This document shows positions 1 to 7,607 of a DNA stretch of 64,000 bases, one piece after another. The number at the start of each line of letters is the position of its first letter. The first letter of the stretch is position 1. Source of the stretch: Ruminococcus flavefaciens (GTDB lineage Bacteria; Bacillota; Clostridia; Oscillospirales; Ruminococcaceae). The notes beneath the pieces are model-generated. The model was not told the DNA's origin, ran no database searches, and was given only the letters and a program-made list of their open reading frames with translations. Where the stretch lies: the NCBI GenBank assembly GCA_023662725.1, contig JAMPIL010000001.1, positions 188,231 through 252,230 on the forward strand, in the 5' to 3' direction. The position numbers and the translations under genes are program-made.

Positions 1-147
1 TCACGTTCTCTTTTTAGTGCCTAATCTTTTCAATTAGGAACGTGTCGCACTTCCTGTCTCATCCATTGGAGCGTCAAGTTTTTCAGCAATTTTGTCATTT
101 TGTTGAAAGTAAACAAATAATTTTAAATTTCTTATTTAAATAGCGAA

Positions 148-176
148 TTGAATTTGTCGAGTTTATGTGGTAGAAT
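148..176 (+). promoter_or_regulatory. Sigma-A-type promoter of the exonuclease gene
   Basis: TTGAAT (148-153) and TAGAAT (171-176) are 17 bases apart, with TG one base before the -10. It lies about 60 bases before the chosen start codon. Confidence 0.55.
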
Positions 177-233
177 ATTACTATAATATAAAATTATATG
201 AAGAATGCGATTAAAAATGTTTGGAGAAATTCA

Positions 234-1592
234 ATGAATATTAAATTAAGCGATGCTGATAAAATAAAAGAGCTTTTTGATGATGTTAAAAGAAAAAATT
301 ACTATGAATGGCAGGAAGCACGTGAACAAGATTCTGAATATGAATCTTATGAAGAATGGAAAAAAAGAAATAAATTAGGAGTTAAATATATTTCCGACGT
401 AATTACAGCACCACAGATCATAAAGCATCTGGACGGAAAACGTATAGCAACTGTCGGCGGTTTAAAACTTATAACAGATTTTAGTAAATTAGCCAAAGAT
501 ATTAACGCAATATATATACGGGAATTTATTCCTGAAGAAACGGATATTATTGTTTCGAGCAACATATATTTTGATGATTTCATTAAAAATAAGAGTGATT
601 GGTGGGAAAATATAAAAATAAATTTTCCCGACTTGTCAATAATCAGAGAAAGCGAATTTCTGAAACTATTGGGGTTTAAAGTTCCAAAGAGCGAATGTAA
701 GGGAGAAGCCAAAGTTAATGAACTTGAAAATTATACTGTCATTGACCTTGAAACAACAGGATTAAACACTAATGAATGTGAAATAATCGAGCTGGCTGCT
801 GTAACGATCAGGAACAATGAGATCTTTGATACATTTTCAACTTTAGTAAAGCCGAATAATGAAATACCCTACATAGTTACACAAAAGACCAATATAACTA
901 ATGAAATGGTTGAGGATGCTCCGACAATCAATGATGTATTTGAGAAATATCTTGAATTTATAGGCAATGGTATTATTTTAGGGCACAATATTGATACTTT
1001 CGATCTCCCGATTATTCATCGTTATTGTAAAAAATTAAATTTAGAGCCATTAAATAATGATTCTGTTGATACCCTTAAGTTTGCCCGTAAATGTGACATA
1101 GATGTTCCAAATTATAAACTTACAACTCTAACAAAGCATTTTAATATTGAGCATAAAGATTCTCACAGAGCTTTGAATGATTGTATAGCGAACTTCAAGT
1201 GTTACGAAATTCTGAAACCTAAATATACTGGTAATAGCAAAACTACTTCAAAAGCATCACAATCTAAAACTACCAACAACAAATTGTCATCCTGCTCATT
1301 GCATAAAGAATACAGTAACATTTCTGAAAAAAACATCGTATTGACTGGTGATTTTAAGATTGGCAAACGGAATGAAATTAAATTATTCCTCGAAGATAAT
1401 GGTGCGTCTGTTAAAAATTCAGTTTCTGGTAAAACAAACTATGTAATCATTGGCAGTCTTGGAAGCGAAGATTGGAAGTTTGGTAATTACGGCGAAAAAG
1501 TTGAAAAGGCTCTTGAACTTCAATCTAAAGGCAAAGATATAAAAATAATAAAAGAAGAGGAGTTTTTTAAATGTCTGAAAGAAACAGTATAG
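234..1592 (+). CDS. DEDD-family exonuclease with flanking BRCT domains
   Basis: This is probably a 3'-5' exonuclease of the DnaQ/DEDDh fold. The motifs are visible: DLETTGL (Exo I, about residue 171), GHNIDTFDLP (Exo II) and HRALND (Exo III, the H-x4-D form). A C-terminal BRCT-like domain follows (KNIVLTGDF... to the end). The N-terminal segment from GKRIATVGGL to SEFLKLLGF also reads like a BRCT fold, giving a BRCT-exonuclease-BRCT order. I start at ATG 234 because GGAG (223-226) is well placed there; the in-frame ATG at 198 has no such site. The gene overlaps the next one by 22 bases, so the two are translationally coupled. It lies in the integrase element and could act in element DNA maintenance, repair or defence. 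The substrate is not known from sequence. Confidence 0.75.
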   Translation: MNIKLSDADKIKELFDDVKRKNYYEWQEAREQDSEYESYEEWKKRNKLGVKYISDVITAPQIIKHLDGKRIATVGGLKLITDFSKLAKDINAIYIREFIPEETDIIVSSNIYFDDFIKNKSDWWENIKINFPDLSIIRESEFLKLLGFKVPKSECKGEAKVNELENYTVIDLETTGLNTNECEIIELAAVTIRNNEIFDTFSTLVKPNNEIPYIVTQKTNITNEMVEDAPTINDVFEKYLEFIGNGIILGHNIDTFDLPIIHRYCKKLNLEPLNNDSVDTLKFARKCDIDVPNYKLTTLTKHFNIEHKDSHRALNDCIANFKCYEILKPKYTGNSKTTSKASQSKTTNNKLSSCSLHKEYSNISEKNIVLTGDFKIGKRNEIKLFLEDNGASVKNSVSGKTNYVIIGSLGSEDWKFGNYGEKVEKALELQSKGKDIKIIKEEEFFKCLKETV

Positions 1593-2068
1593 CCGATATA
1601 ATCAACTCAATTAATGCCGAAATCCTTAATACGCATAACACTCCTCCGAACTTTTTTGTTCTGAAAGATAATAAAGATAAATCTCAATCTGTTTGGATTA
1701 AAGAGCCTGTAACTCAAATGACTAAAAAACTTACTTTCAATTACAAGTCAGGAAAAAAGCATACAATAACAATAAAAGATATAGTTCTTACAGAGCTTAA
1801 AGCTCCTGTCAATGCCGAATTAAGAAAAAGAAAATCAGATAGGAAAAATACATATATAGCTTTTGATGAATTAGATGAAGAAGCTGTACAATTTATTAAA
1901 AGTGTAGCTATATACTATGTTGATCACTTTGAACCCTCAGATAAGTTTGGTTGCTGTAGTAAATATAAAGAGTGTTCTGACGCTAATAAATGCTTACACG
2001 AAAATCTTTTTTATTCAAGAGCCTGTTGGTACAGAAAAAATCTTGAAAACAATAAGATATTCTACTAA
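1571..2068 (+). CDS. Small Cys-rich protein coupled to the exonuclease
   Basis: I do not recognise this 165-residue protein as a named family. Its N-terminal two thirds are charged and hydrophilic. The last 40 residues carry a cysteine cluster (CC-x5-C-x5-C, then a further C near RACWY) that looks like a metal-binding knuckle. The start is set by an AGGAG site inside the upstream gene, and the reading frames overlap by 22 bases. That coupling suggests a partner or specificity subunit for the exonuclease. This is inference from context only. Confidence 0.6.
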   Translation: MSERNSIADIINSINAEILNTHNTPPNFFVLKDNKDKSQSVWIKEPVTQMTKKLTFNYKSGKKHTITIKDIVLTELKAPVNAELRKRKSDRKNTYIAFDELDEEAVQFIKSVAIYYVDHFEPSDKFGCCSKYKECSDANKCLHENLFYSRACWYRKNLENNKIFY

Positions 2069-2112
2069 ATCATAAGCAAAAATTATATACCAAATAACCT
2101 ACAAATTTATTA

Positions 2113-2142
2113 TTCCCCTCTGCCCTCAGAGGGGATAAACTA
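2113..2142. repeat. Palindromic repeat, copy 1, before the Uma2 gene
   Basis: CCCCTCTG (2115-2122) and CAGAGGGG (2127-2134) form a perfect 8-bp stem with a 4-base loop, followed by ATAAACTAT. The same structure and flank recur at 2794-2825, after the Uma2 gene. Confidence 0.8.
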
Positions 2143-2155
2143 TTTAAAGTTCGTA

Positions 2156-2184
2156 TTGACATTCCAAACCAAAAATGATATACT
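2156..2184 (+). promoter_or_regulatory. Strong sigma-A-type promoter of the Uma2 gene
   Basis: TTGACA (2156-2161), a 17-base spacer and TATACT (2179-2184) lie 47 bases before the start codon. Confidence 0.7.
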
Positions 2185-2231
2185 AAGGTAAACTGAAATA
2201 TTTCATATAATTTGAACGGAGGTATGCTAAA

Positions 2232-2780
2232 ATGCCATTTCCAAAAGACAGACGCTACACAGCGGAGGAGTTTTTCAGACTCACTCCTGAAAGCAATTCT
2301 GAACAATACGAGCTTATTGACGGAGAAGTTGTTGCACTGGCTGCGCCAAACATTCTTCATCAGAGAATCCTGGGTGAGATATTTTCAGAAATCAGAAATT
2401 TCATAAAGATAAACAAGGGCAAATGTGAGCCGTTTGCTGCGCCGTTTGACGTTCAGCTTGACGAATTTAACGTAGTTCAGCCCGATATCTCGGTTATTTG
2501 TGACCCTTCACAACTGGACGATAAGAGATGTTACGGCGCTCCGGACTTTGTTATCGAGATCACTTCTTCAAACCGTTCGGACGACTTCACACGCAAACTT
2601 GCACTGTATGCTGCAAACGGAGTTCGTGAATACTGGATAGTTGATCCGGCATATGAAAGAGTTCTGGTTTACTTCTTCGATAAAAGCAATTCTCCGTATA
2701 TCTATACCTTCGATAAATCTGTTCCTGTCGGTATATATAACGGCAATCTTGAAATCAATATCGGCGAACTGTTAAAATGA
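2232..2780 (+). CDS. Uma2-family (DUF820) putative restriction endonuclease-like protein
   Basis: The 182-residue protein has the layout of the Uma2/DUF820 family, a PD-(D/E)XK nuclease fold. Visible pieces are YTAEEFFRL, YELIDGEVV, the VQPDISVIC segment, APDFVIEITS with the catalytic acidic position, and REYWIVDP near the end. Length fits the family (about 180-200). The start at 2232 has GGAGGT at 2218-2223. The gene has its own promoter and is bracketed by two near-identical palindromic repeats. Members are abundant in cyanobacteria and many gut Firmicutes, but their role is poorly defined, so nuclease activity is predicted only. Confidence 0.85.
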   Translation: MPFPKDRRYTAEEFFRLTPESNSEQYELIDGEVVALAAPNILHQRILGEIFSEIRNFIKINKGKCEPFAAPFDVQLDEFNVVQPDISVICDPSQLDDKRCYGAPDFVIEITSSNRSDDFTRKLALYAANGVREYWIVDPAYERVLVYFFDKSNSPYIYTFDKSVPVGIYNGNLEINIGELLK

Positions 2781-2793
2781 AAACAAATTCTTA

Positions 2794-2825
2794 TTATCCC
2801 CTCTGAATCAGAGGGGATAAACTAT
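2794..2825. repeat. Palindromic repeat, copy 2, after the Uma2 gene
   Basis: TTATCCCCTCTG (2794-2805) pairs with CAGAGGGGATAA (2809-2820) across a 3-base loop, then ACTAT. It is a near copy of the repeat at 2113-2142 and ends just before the integrase ribosome binding site (AAGGAG, about 2826-2831). It could act as a terminator or attenuator, or restrict integrase translation. Confidence 0.8.
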
Positions 2826-2838
2826 AAGGAGATATAAA

Positions 2839-4356
2839 ATGAACAACAAATATCTTGTTTACCTGCGTAAATCACGCTCGGACGGCGAACACGAAACCGT
2901 CGAGGATGTTCTTGCTAAACACGAAACTATTATTCAGGATTTTGCTGTAAGAACTTTTGGTAGTCCGATTCCGGATGAATGTATATATCGTGAAGTCGTT
3001 TCCGGTGAAACTATACAGGATCGTCCGGCAATTAAAACGATGTTGGATATTATACAGAATGAACCGATAAAAGGCGTTCTCACTATTGAACCGCAGCGTC
3101 TGAGCCGTGGCGATCTGAGCGACTGCGGTACTATTATAAGAGCTTTCCGCTATACTGATACTCTTATAATAACTCCAACTAAAACTTATGACCTTTCAGA
3201 TAAATTCGACCGCAAGTTCTTTGAAATGGAACTGATGAGGGGAAACGATTACCTCGAATACATCAAAGAAATTATGATGAGAGGACGCATTGCTTCCGTA
3301 AACGAAGGAAATTTTATAGGTTCTGTACCTCCCTATGGATATGACAAGGTCAAGATCGGCAAATCGTATACACTTGTTCCTAATGCTGAAGCCGATACTC
3401 TTCGTATGATATTTGAACTATGTGCCAATGAAAAACTTGGTACAACCACAATTGCTAATCGTTTGAACGAACTTGGAATCAAGCCACGCAAAGCTCCTTA
3501 CTGGACTAACGCTTCCATCCGTGATATACTTCGTAATCCTGTATACATCGGTAAGATTCGCTGGAATTGGCGCAAAACTATAAAAAAATACGAAAACGGG
3601 GAAATTATTACATCACGTCCTAAATCAGAACCGGATTCATGGATGATCGTAGACGGAAAGCATGAGCCTATTATCTCTGAAGAGTTGTTTCAGGCGGTTC
3701 AAAATCGTTTTGGAAACACTCCACGTTCAAAAGCAAATCAGGAACTTGTCAATCCATTCGCCGGACTGATCCGCTGTGAATGCGGCAAAGCTATGGTTCA
3801 ACAGGCACAACGCAAGGGTATTCAAACAAGAATCCATTGTCCTCATCAAAAATACTGCGGAAACAAGTCTGCTTCTTGTGCAGATCTTGAACAAGTAATC
3901 ATTGAAGCTTTGAATAACATTATCATGGATTTTAAATCAAAGCTTAACGATAACAAACCTCAATACAATGTAAATTCAGAAATAGTTAATAAGCTCTCTA
4001 AGGAGCTGAACGTTTTGGAAACTCAGCAAAATAAACTGTACGATCTGCTTGAACAGGGGGTTTATACCAGCGCTGTATTTGTAATGCGTAACGAAACTCT
4101 CGCAGTAAAAAGAAAAAAGATCGAAGATGCTCTTGCCAAAGCTAAAGAGTTATCCCGATCCGTTATCAATTATCAAGAGATGATCGTTTCTCTGTCCGAA
4201 GCTGTAGACGTTATCCAAGCCCATGATATTTCTCCTAAAAGAAAAAACATATTTCTACGCTCAGTCATAAAAGAAATCCGCTACAGCAGAAAAAAAGACG
4301 ATTCACTTAATACCTATGATCCACCGATTGCCATTTCTGTATTATTGAAATATTGA
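2839..4356 (+). CDS. Large serine integrase/recombinase
   Basis: Site-specific recombinase of the large serine class, expected to integrate and excise the element. The N-terminal resolvase domain carries YLRKSRSDG with catalytic Ser12, then SGETIQDRP and EPQRLSRGDL around the active site. A recombinase domain follows (NEGNFIGSVPPYGY to GKIRWNW, about residues 150-260). Next come a zinc-ribbon segment (RCECGKAM ... HCPHQKYCGNK) and a coiled-coil-rich tail. The 505-residue length is normal. It reads toward, and stops beside, the truncated cotJC. This is the arrangement seen for integrases next to their attachment site. Confidence 0.93.
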   Translation: MNNKYLVYLRKSRSDGEHETVEDVLAKHETIIQDFAVRTFGSPIPDECIYREVVSGETIQDRPAIKTMLDIIQNEPIKGVLTIEPQRLSRGDLSDCGTIIRAFRYTDTLIITPTKTYDLSDKFDRKFFEMELMRGNDYLEYIKEIMMRGRIASVNEGNFIGSVPPYGYDKVKIGKSYTLVPNAEADTLRMIFELCANEKLGTTTIANRLNELGIKPRKAPYWTNASIRDILRNPVYIGKIRWNWRKTIKKYENGEIITSRPKSEPDSWMIVDGKHEPIISEELFQAVQNRFGNTPRSKANQELVNPFAGLIRCECGKAMVQQAQRKGIQTRIHCPHQKYCGNKSASCADLEQVIIEALNNIIMDFKSKLNDNKPQYNVNSEIVNKLSKELNVLETQQNKLYDLLEQGVYTSAVFVMRNETLAVKRKKIEDALAKAKELSRSVINYQEMIVSLSEAVDVIQAHDISPKRKNIFLRSVIKEIRYSRKKDDSLNTYDPPIAISVLLKY

Positions 4357-4572
4357 CATATATCTTTGATGTGCAGATTCTTCAGTACCTATATCAGTTA
4401 GTAAACCCTTGACCTCAGAATATGGCATAACATATCTTTGATTCAAATATCTCAACGAAGCCGAGAGTTCGCCGTCCGGACCGCCAAGCTGATCAATAAT
4501 GACCTTCGCTAATTTAGCGTTAGGTCTTTTTATATTAACGGGATACTGTAATTTTTTCTCATACTGCCACAT
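4342..4572 (-). pseudogene. cotJC: 5' part of cotJC, truncated by the integrative element
   Basis: The first 65 or so residues match the spore-coat protein CotJC, a manganese-catalase-like ferritin-fold protein: MWQYEKKLQYPV, GGPDGELSASLRYLNQRY, GLLTDIGTEE. Full CotJC is about 190-220 residues. Here the frame runs on from GTEE-S-A-H into eleven unrelated residues (QRYMSIFQ at the end) and stops, so the metal-binding four-helix core is mostly missing. The break coincides with the end of the integrase gene. The start has a GGGAG site inside the end of cotJB. If the element excises precisely, the gene would be restored; otherwise it is a pseudogene. Confidence 0.88.
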
Positions 4573-4575
4573 AAG

Positions 4576-4824
4576 TTATCTCCCTTCCCAAGGCCACGGA
4601 GCGTCAATCCACGACCAATGCTGATCATCATTACTTTGTTCCGGAATTATCGGACCAAACTTTGCGTTATATTCTTCAACACAGCTTTTTTTCAGAGCAT
4701 TGTATTTTTGGAATAAAGCAAGCGCACGGCGGCAATCCGGATGAGTATCAAGATGGAGATTAAGTTCCTTCAAAGCGAAATCATACTTTTTAATTTTATT
4801 CATAAGCATACGTCTTTCGTTCAT
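4576..4824 (-). CDS. cotJB: Spore coat protein CotJB
   Basis: An 82-residue protein of the CotJB family. It carries the characteristic helical N-terminus (YDFALKELNLHLDTHPDCRR) and the C-terminal WSWIDAPWPWEGR, close to the family's NWIDNPWPWE. It is encoded between cotJA and the cotJC remnant, and its ATG overlaps the cotJA stop (ATGA, 4821-4824). The strong GAGGAGG site supports this start. In Bacillus the cotJ operon is made in the mother cell under sigma-E, and its products go to the inner spore coat. Confidence 0.9.
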   Translation of the reverse strand: MNERRMLMNKIKKYDFALKELNLHLDTHPDCRRALALFQKYNALKKSCVEEYNAKFGPIIPEQSNDDQHWSWIDAPWPWEGR

Positions 4825-5084
4825 TTGGAGTCGCCTCCTCTTTCAAACGGAAAATCAAGTTCAGGGAAAAGAGTTCCGCTGTTAAAAGCCTGATCGCTGT
4901 TATAAACCTCACCCCATTGCTGGAACGGAACATAAGCCATAGCAAGTGGAGTTTTCTGGGGGAAACGAGGAGTTTCGCCATTAAAACCCGATGGTCTGCT
5001 GTTATTGTTTCTGTTATTGCCGAGAGTATTTTCTCTTTCACGAAGAATCAAGCCATCGACATCATCAAAAAGATTCAGATTCAT
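4821..5084 (-). CDS. cotJA: Spore coat-associated protein CotJA
   Basis: An 87-residue protein whose C-terminal half has the CotJA signature (PLAMAYVPFQQWGEVY, GTLFPELDFPF). The first 45 residues are polar and Asn-rich and are not typical of the core family. It is the first gene of the cotJ operon. A GGAGG site lies before the ATG. The upstream region (5085-5200) has a TATAAT-like hexamer, but I could not fix a clear sigma-E promoter. Confidence 0.88.
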   Translation of the reverse strand: MNLNLFDDVDGLILRERENTLGNNRNNNSRPSGFNGETPRFPQKTPLAMAYVPFQQWGEVYNSDQAFNSGTLFPELDFPFERGGDSK

Positions 5085-5198
5085 ATAAAATAGTCCTCCT
5101 TTCGGAATTTACGGAGAACACCTTGTGCAGATGATCTCCGCACGATATATTATACGCTGAATCGTCTTACTCCGTTACACTCCTATTCGCATAATTTC

Positions 5199-5226
5199 AA
5201 AAAAACGGCGCTTATAAAAGCACCGT
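5199..5226 (-). terminator. Terminator of the dockerin operon
   Basis: On the minus strand ACGGTGCTT and AAGCGCCGT form a 9-bp stem (one G-T pair) with a 4-base loop, followed by seven T. It lies directly after the second dockerin gene. Confidence 0.85.
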
Positions 5227-5242
5227 CCATAAATATTAAAAA

Positions 5243-6205
5243 TTATTCAATTTCAAGTAATATCTTTTGGATAGTAAGAGCGTCCTCATTTGTAATACCG
5301 TCATTATTGAAGTCGGCATTATATATTCCCTGAGCCGTAAGCTGGTATTTATCGGGATTTGAACAGCTCTGCATTATCAGCACTGCGTCCGACATATCCA
5401 TTCTTCCGTCGATGTTGGAATCGCCGGCAACTGCATTTAACAAATCAATGTCTCCATCATTAAAATAGGGATTATTATTCATCAAATAAAGGTGAAAAAT
5501 CCGTGCACCTGTTGTTTTATAAATATCAACGGCTATTTTCATTTGCTCAATCTTACTGAGATTTTCTCCTCCAATAATTTTGCTTTCAGAATCATATCTG
5601 TAATCTATTCCATTTTCAATAAAATATTTTTCTACTATTTTTAAATCATCTATTTCTGCACTAGTCATATCATAAGTAAGAATTGAATATGTACCGAAAT
5701 AACCAGTTACCCATGATTTTAAATTTGAACGATAAACAATATTTTCGGCGATCTGCTTTTCTTTAATAATCTCTGCTAATTCTTTTGCAACAATATCTGA
5801 TGATGGAACATCATAAAAATACAAATCACAATATGTTTCTCCATTAGAATATATAATATTTGTTTTATTATCAGAGTTATATTGTTCAATAATATTTTTC
5901 AAAATACTCTTGTTATCTTTATCGGAAATATAAACGTTAATGTGACTGTTTGCCCTTAATGTCACCAAAAACAAGTTTGTGTCGGGATATATATAACAAT
6001 TTTCTTTTACTCCTGATTCAGCCGGAGTAAAAATTCCGCCATCATCTACATGAATCAAGTTTTCAATCATATTATTGAATTCAGCAGTCTCCTCTTTTGA
6101 TGAAGCGTCATACATTCCCCAATAATAAGCATTAGAGGAAATTGCAGATAAACTGCATACGGTTAAACTTAAAGCTGTTAAACAAGATAATAATCTTTTT
6201 TTCAT
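5243..6205 (-). CDS. Secreted protein with C-terminal dockerin
   Basis: A 320-residue protein. It has a signal peptide (KKRLLSCLTALSLTVCSLSA, cleavage near SNA), a central region of about 210 residues that I do not recognise, and a C-terminal type-I-like dockerin. The dockerin's two calcium-loop segments are GDSNIDGRMDMSDAVLIMQ and ADFNNDGITNEDALTIQ. The dockerin implies docking to a cohesin on a cellulosome-like scaffold outside the cell. It starts 13 bases after the protease gene, so the two form one operon, and AAGGAGG precedes the ATG. The central region could be an inhibitor or propeptide-like partner for the protease, but nothing in the sequence proves it. Confidence 0.82.
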   Translation of the reverse strand: MKKRLLSCLTALSLTVCSLSAISSNAYYWGMYDASSKEETAEFNNMIENLIHVDDGGIFTPAESGVKENCYIYPDTNLFLVTLRANSHINVYISDKDNKSILKNIIEQYNSDNKTNIIYSNGETYCDLYFYDVPSSDIVAKELAEIIKEKQIAENIVYRSNLKSWVTGYFGTYSILTYDMTSAEIDDLKIVEKYFIENGIDYRYDSESKIIGGENLSKIEQMKIAVDIYKTTGARIFHLYLMNNNPYFNDGDIDLLNAVAGDSNIDGRMDMSDAVLIMQSCSNPDKYQLTAQGIYNADFNNDGITNEDALTIQKILLEIE

Positions 6206-6218
6206 AATAATTTCCTCC

Positions 6219-7409
6219 TTATTCCCATTTTAAATTATGATTTTGTTTATAAAAAACTAATAAGTCTGTTGTTATACGTGTAGCAGCACTATATCTCCAT
6301 GCTCCGCTTGAATTAATTCCTATAACTGTATTATACTCTGCATTATTACCGTATTTATCACTATAAGATTCAGTAATATAAACAGGACCGCCGCTGTCAC
6401 CGTTTGACATTGCTGTATCGGAAACTATTTGATACGGCAATATATTACTATTTTCAATTTTATCTTTGGCATAAAGCTTTCCAATTCCGGTAATCAGGTT
6501 GTTAATTGAATTACTATTGCCTCCGACATTACTTTCTTGTGCAAATCCAGTTATATATATAGGAAGATTATTTCTTTTGGACTCATCAGCAAATGATGAA
6601 TCTAAAGCGACACCCAAATCATAACACATATAATCGCTTAAATCCTCTTGAACAGTTATCAATGCATAATCATAATGAGGTTCATAATTTGCAGAATCAT
6701 AATATTTAGCTGGAATATGAATTTCTTTTGGAGTTGCATTTAATGAAACATTACCCTCATTATCAAAAAGTTTTATATTGCTGATATTATATAAAGTTTT
6801 ATCGTCACCTCTGTAAACACAGTGAGCACAAGTTGCAATAACATGAGGATTTACAACAAATCCGGTTCCATTATATCCGTATGGCGTCATTAATTTTACA
6901 GTACCGCTTTTTGACCAATCTACTTCTCTGTCATCATCGGGCATAACAGAATATGTGCTGATCTCATTATTCGGGTTAGAATGTTGATTAGGATATTCAG
7001 CAGAAACTGATAACGAATATCTTCTCATATAAGATTTTGTTTGTGCATTATACACAAGATATGAACGAGAGGTTTCATCTGCAACAAATGTTTCAGCTTT
7101 AGGAGAACCGTAAACCCCAAGCGGTTTTTCTTTTTCAAGAAGTTCAAGCTTATATGCCTGAATTTTATAAGCGTCCATCGGAGTAACTACACCATTATTA
7201 TCGAAATCCAATTTGTCGACATTTTCAGGGGTAATAGCTCCGCTGAGATACTGCATAACTGCAACCGCATCAGACATATCGATTTTTCCGTCGCCGGACG
7301 GATCGTTGTAAACAACATTCTGAGCAGCCGAGCCGGAAAAAGACATAACAGAAGCAGCTGCAACCATAGCGGTAGATAGGAATGCAATCATTCTTGACTT
7401 AACCTTCAT
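6219..7409 (-). CDS. Secreted trypsin-fold serine protease with N-terminal dockerin
   Basis: A 396-residue exported protein. It has a signal peptide (MKVKSRMIAFLSTAMVAA, cut near GSAA) and then a dockerin at about residues 33-90, with loops DPSGDGKIDMSDAVAVMQ and LDFDNNGVVTPMDAYKIQ. A linker leads to an S1B-type (Glu-endopeptidase-like) protease domain. The catalytic triad is visible: His in CAHCVY, Asp in HYDYALITV and Ser in NGDSGGPVYI. I start at 7409, where AAAGGAG precedes the ATG; an earlier ATG at 7451 lacks a site and would bury the signal peptide. The dockerin is N-terminal, which is less common. The likely role is an extracellular, scaffold-bound protease. Confidence 0.88.
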   Translation of the reverse strand: MKVKSRMIAFLSTAMVAAASVMSFSGSAAQNVVYNDPSGDGKIDMSDAVAVMQYLSGAITPENVDKLDFDNNGVVTPMDAYKIQAYKLELLEKEKPLGVYGSPKAETFVADETSRSYLVYNAQTKSYMRRYSLSVSAEYPNQHSNPNNEISTYSVMPDDDREVDWSKSGTVKLMTPYGYNGTGFVVNPHVIATCAHCVYRGDDKTLYNISNIKLFDNEGNVSLNATPKEIHIPAKYYDSANYEPHYDYALITVQEDLSDYMCYDLGVALDSSFADESKRNNLPIYITGFAQESNVGGNSNSINNLITGIGKLYAKDKIENSNILPYQIVSDTAMSNGDSGGPVYITESYSDKYGNNAEYNTVIGINSSGAWRYSAATRITTDLLVFYKQNHNLKWE

Positions 7410-7488
7410 AATAATTCTCCTTTGCAATATTATATTCTGTTTATCTGTCAATAATTCGAAATAATTAATGAAATCATTTCTTACTTAT

Positions 7489-7517
7489 ATTATACTACAA
7501 AAGATCTGTATTGTCTA
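7489..7517 (-). promoter_or_regulatory. Promoter of the dockerin protease operon
   Basis: On the minus strand TAGACA, 17 bases and TATAAT lie about 80 bases before the start codon. Confidence 0.6.
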
Positions 7518-7571
7518 CCGTTATTTTGTACAAATTATTTTCAGAAATTTTGTTTTATTGAAATATGTAAT

Positions 7572-7597
7572 AAAAAAGCTGCCGCAAACGCAGCAGC
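7572..7597 (-). terminator. Terminator of the parA-parB-serS operon
   Basis: GCTGCTGC and GCGGCAGC pair across a GTTT loop on the minus strand, followed by six T, eleven bases after the serS stop. Confidence 0.88.
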
Positions 7598-7607
7598 CCT
7601 TGAATAT

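Larger units (their letters stand above)
1..4370. mobile_element. Right-hand part of an integrative element inserted in cotJC
   Basis: This stretch holds four plus-strand genes unrelated to the housekeeping genes that follow. The last is a large serine integrase whose stop codon (4354-4356) lies about 10-20 bases from the point where the cotJC reading frame loses similarity to its family (about 4365-4378). Serine integrase genes commonly sit right beside one attachment site, so this junction is taken as the attachment end. The left end and the rest of cotJC should lie before base 1. Whether it is a prophage, an ICE or a smaller excisable element cannot be decided here. Bases 1-147 show no supported gene. 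Confidence 0.75.

Noticed and set aside
1..120. Possible short minus-strand coding tail at the window edge
   Set aside because: Only about 20 codons, no ribosome binding site, and no recognisable motif.
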